This document shows positions 6,317 through 8,061 of a DNA stretch of 8,061 nt, in pieces. The notes beneath the pieces are model-generated. The model did no database searches and was not told the origin of the DNA. It saw nothing but the letters and a program-made list of their open reading frames with translations. The stretch comes from Burkholderiales bacterium. Lineage in GTDB: Bacteria > Pseudomonadota > Gammaproteobacteria > Burkholderiales > Burkholderiaceae_C. Each line of letters begins with the position of its first letter. Position 1 is the first letter of the stretch. The translations under genes and the position numbers were made by a program. The DNA is taken from contig CANFNE010000109.1 of assembly GCA_947448105.1 (NCBI GenBank), forward strand, positions 1-8,061. Reading direction: 5' to 3'.

Positions 6317-7007
6317 GTCTGAATTCATTATTTCCGTCGAGCAGATCTGCAAATCGGTCAGCGACTCCACTGGCACCCTCGACATCCTGCAAAACATCGA
6401 TTTTGCGCTAAAAGCCCGCGAGACCGCCGCCATCGTGGGCGCTTCGGGTTCGGGCAAGAGCACCTTGCTGTCCATCATTGCCGGGCTCGACACGCCCACC
6501 AGTGGCACAGTGCGCCTTGGCACGCAAGACATCTTTGCCCTTGATGAAGACGCGCGCGCCGCGCTGCGCGCCCACCGGGTGGGCTTTGTGTTCCAGAGTT
6601 TTCAGCTACTGGGCAATTTGACTGCGCTGGAAAACGTGATGCTGCCGCTCGAACTCGATGGCCGCAAGGACGCACGCAAGCTGGCTACCGAGATGCTCGC
6701 ACGCGTGGGCCTGTCGCAGCGCCTGGGTTCGTACCCCAAGGTGCTCAGCGGCGGCGAACAGCAGCGCGTCGCGCTGGCACGTGCCTTTGTGGTCAAGCCC
6801 GCTGTGCTGCTGGCCGACGAGCCCACGGGCAGCCTGGACTTTGCCACCGGCGAGACCATCATGGCGCTGATGTTTGACCTCAACCGCGAGCAAGGCACGA
6901 CCCTGGTACTGGTTACCCACGACCCGGCCATTGCCGCGCGCTGCGACCGGCGCATCACCATCGAGGCGGGTCGCATCGTGGGCAATTCCACCCACGCCAA
7001 CCCATAA
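6315..7007 (+). CDS. ybbA: ABC transporter ATP-binding protein, YbbA type (LolD/MacB-like)
   Basis: This is a cytoplasmic ATPase of the MacB/LolD/FtsE-type ABC class, which normally works with an FtsX-like permease for lipid, lipoprotein or efflux functions. The 230 residues hold every nucleotide-binding element: Walker A GASGSGKST (42-50), Q-loop Q94 in FVFQSF, signature LSGGEQQ (144-150), Walker B VLLADEP (164-170) with E169, D-loop SLD (173-175) and switch H202. ATG 6315 is preferred because homologues start just before the ISVEQICKSV strand. The frame is open back to 5886, but the upstream part is antisense to tesA. Divergence from tesA matches the E. coli ybbA/tesA pair. The partner permease (YbbP in E. 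coli) would be expected next, yet rlmB follows after 46 bases. The ATPase may therefore pair with a permease encoded elsewhere. Confidence 0.93.
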   Translation: MSEFIISVEQICKSVSDSTGTLDILQNIDFALKARETAAIVGASGSGKSTLLSIIAGLDTPTSGTVRLGTQDIFALDEDARAALRAHRVGFVFQSFQLLGNLTALENVMLPLELDGRKDARKLATEMLARVGLSQRLGSYPKVLSGGEQQRVALARAFVVKPAVLLADEPTGSLDFATGETIMALMFDLNREQGTTLVLVTHDPAIAARCDRRITIEAGRIVGNSTHANP

Positions 7008-7041
7008 GGCCTGGCGGCAGGGGGGTGCGGTACCCACGGGC

Positions 7042-7047
7042 GATAAT
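7042..7047 (+). promoter_or_regulatory. Possible -10 element (GATAAT) just before rlmB
   Basis: GATAAT matches the TATAAT consensus at 5 of 6 positions and ends six bases before the rlmB ATG. Transcription from it would begin at or next to the start codon, giving a leaderless or nearly leaderless message. This agrees with the absence of a Shine-Dalgarno sequence there. No -35 box is visible at the usual distance, where the sequence is a G run, so confidence is low. Confidence 0.28.
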
Positions 7048-7053
7048 CAGTCC

Positions 7054-7824
7054 ATGTCATCCCAAGTTCTGTTCGGCTTTCACGCCGTGGGCGTTCGCCT
7101 GAAAACCGCCCCCAAATCCATCGTCGAAATTTATTTCGAGCCCACCCGGCGCGACGCGCGCATGCGGCAATTCATCGACAAGGTCAAAGAAGCCGGCGTG
7201 CGCCTGATCGAGGCCGACGGCATGCGCCTGTCCAAACTCTGCGGCGGCCACGGCCACCAAGGCGTGGCCGCCCGGGTGCAGGCGCTCACGCAAGTGCATT
7301 CTCTGGATGAACTTCTGGAAAACCTGGAAGCCACGCAAAGCGCGCTGCCCGCCGACCAGCGCTTTAACCCGCTCATCCTGGTGCTCGACGGCGTAACCGA
7401 CCCGCACAACCTGGGCGCCTGTCTGCGGGTGGCCGATGGCGCGGGCGTGCACGCAGTGATTGCGCCCAAGGACCATGCGGCTGGCATCAATGCGACCGTG
7501 GCCAAGGTAGCCAGCGGCGCGGCAGAGACCGTGCCCTATTTCATGGTCACCAACCTGGCACGCACCTTGGGCGAGCTCAAGGAACGCAATATCTGGGTCA
7601 TCGGCACCAGCGACATGGCGGCCCAAACCCTTTACCAGGTCGATTTGACCGGCCCGGTGGCCTTGGTTTTGGGTGCGGAGGGCGACGGCATGCGCCAGCT
7701 CACCGCCAAAACCTGCGACCAGCTGGTGCGCATTCCCATGCGCGGCGCGGTGGAAAGCCTCAACGTCTCGGTGGCCAGCGGTGTTTGCCTGTACGAGGCG
7801 CTGCGCCAGCGCGGCGGCGCCTGA
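7054..7824 (+). CDS. rlmB: 23S rRNA (guanosine-2'-O)-methyltransferase RlmB, SpoU/TrmH family
   Basis: RlmB transfers a methyl group from S-adenosylmethionine to the 2'-O of G2251 in the 23S rRNA peptidyl-transferase region. The 256 residues (E. coli 243) contain an N-terminal RNA-binding substrate domain that starts LFGFHAV and includes CGGHGHQGVAA (63-73). A SPOUT knot domain follows. SpoU motif 1 is LDGVTDPHNLGACLRVADGA (111-130) with N119 and R125. Motif 2 is LGAEGDGM (206-213) with E209. Motif 3 is IPMRGAVESLNVSVA (227-241) with S235 and N237. GHQG favours RlmB over TrmH or TrmL. ATG 7054 is used because the LFGFHAV start of the family follows directly, and the open frame before it has no family resemblance. 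No ribosome-binding site is visible. The gene follows ybbA by 46 bases and may be read through from it or use its own promoter. Confidence 0.95.
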   Translation: MSSQVLFGFHAVGVRLKTAPKSIVEIYFEPTRRDARMRQFIDKVKEAGVRLIEADGMRLSKLCGGHGHQGVAARVQALTQVHSLDELLENLEATQSALPADQRFNPLILVLDGVTDPHNLGACLRVADGAGVHAVIAPKDHAAGINATVAKVASGAAETVPYFMVTNLARTLGELKERNIWVIGTSDMAAQTLYQVDLTGPVALVLGAEGDGMRQLTAKTCDQLVRIPMRGAVESLNVSVASGVCLYEALRQRGGA

Positions 7825-7834
7825 AATATTCCCT

Positions 7835-7839
7835 AGGAG
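7835..7839 (+). promoter_or_regulatory. Strong Shine-Dalgarno sequence for the lipoprotein gene
   Basis: AGGAG lies five bases before ATG 7845. It is the best ribosome-binding site in the window and fixes the start of the partial lipoprotein gene. Most other genes here have weak sites or none. Confidence 0.75.
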
Positions 7840-7844
7840 CCCTT

Positions 7845-8061
7845 ATGTCCCTGTTCCATCGCCGTATTGCCGTTGTCGCTCTGCTCGCGTTCAGCGCCCT
7901 GGGTTTGGTGTCTTGCACGCAAGAGCAGCAAAACAAGATTGGCCGCGAAATCCAGAACTGGACCGGCACCAACGGCGTGCTTGAGGTGTACGCCGGGGAC
8001 AAGCTGGTGCGCCGCTTTATCAAGATCGACAAAATGAGCACCGCCATGGGTACGGACGACA
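7845..8061 (+). CDS. Small predicted lipoprotein of unknown function, 3' partial
   Basis: The frame runs off the right edge after 72 codons. It begins with a lipoprotein signal peptide: MSLFHRR, then a hydrophobic core, then a lipobox LVSC with the acylated cysteine at residue 24. This predicts a membrane-anchored, probably periplasm-facing protein. TQEQQ follows the cysteine. Without D at +2, outer-membrane sorting is expected if enteric rules apply. The mature part reads IGREIQNWTGTNGVLEVYAG and then KLVRRFIKIDKMSTAMGTDD. I recall similar short hypothetical proteins in Comamonadaceae but no known function. It starts 20 bases after rlmB on the same strand with a strong Shine-Dalgarno, so it may be cotranscribed with rlmB. 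Its full length and end are unknown. Confidence 0.85.
   Translation, partial: MSLFHRRIAVVALLAFSALGLVSCTQEQQNKIGREIQNWTGTNGVLEVYAGDKLVRRFIKIDKMSTAMGTDD

Noticed and set aside
6341..6350. Ten-base palindrome GCAGATCTGC near the ybbA start
   Set aside because: It lies within ybbA codons 9-12, occurs once, and matches no operator I recognise. A single short palindrome is expected by chance.
6317..6532. Upstream extension of the tesA frame (72 extra codons)
   Set aside because: It is antisense to the ybbA P-loop region, and the signal peptide begins after it.
7012..7053. G run and GGTACC palindrome between ybbA and rlmB as a terminator
   Set aside because: No stable stem followed by a T run could be drawn, so it was left out.
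1..8061. CRISPR array, insertion sequence, tRNA, toxin-antitoxin or defence cassette
   Set aside because: No regularly spaced repeats, terminal inverted repeats with a transposase, tRNA-like cloverleaf, or defence-family motifs were seen on either strand.

Overview
The window looks like chromosomal DNA of a betaproteobacterium in the order Burkholderiales, most likely the Comamonadaceae (Rhodoferax/Polaromonas/Acidovorax type). This is inferred from the high GC content, strong G/C third-position bias, a Bug-type tripartite tricarboxylate transporter (TTT) binding protein, and the style of the protein sequences. No species can be fixed without a search. I see no mobile element, CRISPR array, tRNA or rRNA gene, and no sign of recent transfer. 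Coding density is very high and the longest gap without a gene is about 76 bases.

Left half, plus strand (3-4543): a Bug/TctC-type periplasmic solute-binding protein cut by the window edge; a zinc-dependent deacylase of the histone deacetylase superfamily that resembles class IV (HDAC11-like); then eutB and eutC, the two subunits of adenosylcobalamin-dependent ethanolamine ammonia-lyase, overlapping by an ATGA; then a 64-residue, highly charged protein that probably starts at TTG. The lyase splits ethanolamine into acetaldehyde and ammonia. No microcompartment shell, reactivase, aldehyde dehydrogenase or ethanolamine permease gene is in the window, and EutC lacks an obvious encapsulation helix, so this looks like a simple cytosolic pathway.

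Middle, minus strand (4620-6316): tesA (periplasmic SGNH esterase/lysophospholipase) followed by mnmH (tRNA 2-selenouridine synthase), overlapping by ATGA and so probably an operon. This operon converges on the eut block. A short hairpin followed by T residues lies between them, and a perfect 8-bp hairpin sits on the mnmH stop codon.

Right half, plus strand (6315-8061): ybbA (ABC ATPase of the LolD/MacB type) diverges from tesA with overlapping start codons. It is followed by rlmB (23S rRNA Gm2251 methyltransferase) and the start of a small lipoprotein gene cut by the window edge. The tesA/ybbA divergent pair with mnmH (E. coli ybbB) close by matches the E. coli neighbourhood, but the usual permease partner (YbbP) is not next to ybbA here.

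The genes are mostly recognisable housekeeping or catabolic functions. I did not find a convincing undescribed multi-gene system. The points most worth a second look are the deacylase next to the ethanolamine lyase, the small charged protein, the shared start region of tesA and ybbA, and a GTTAAAGT-N14-GAAAG layout upstream of two of the genes.
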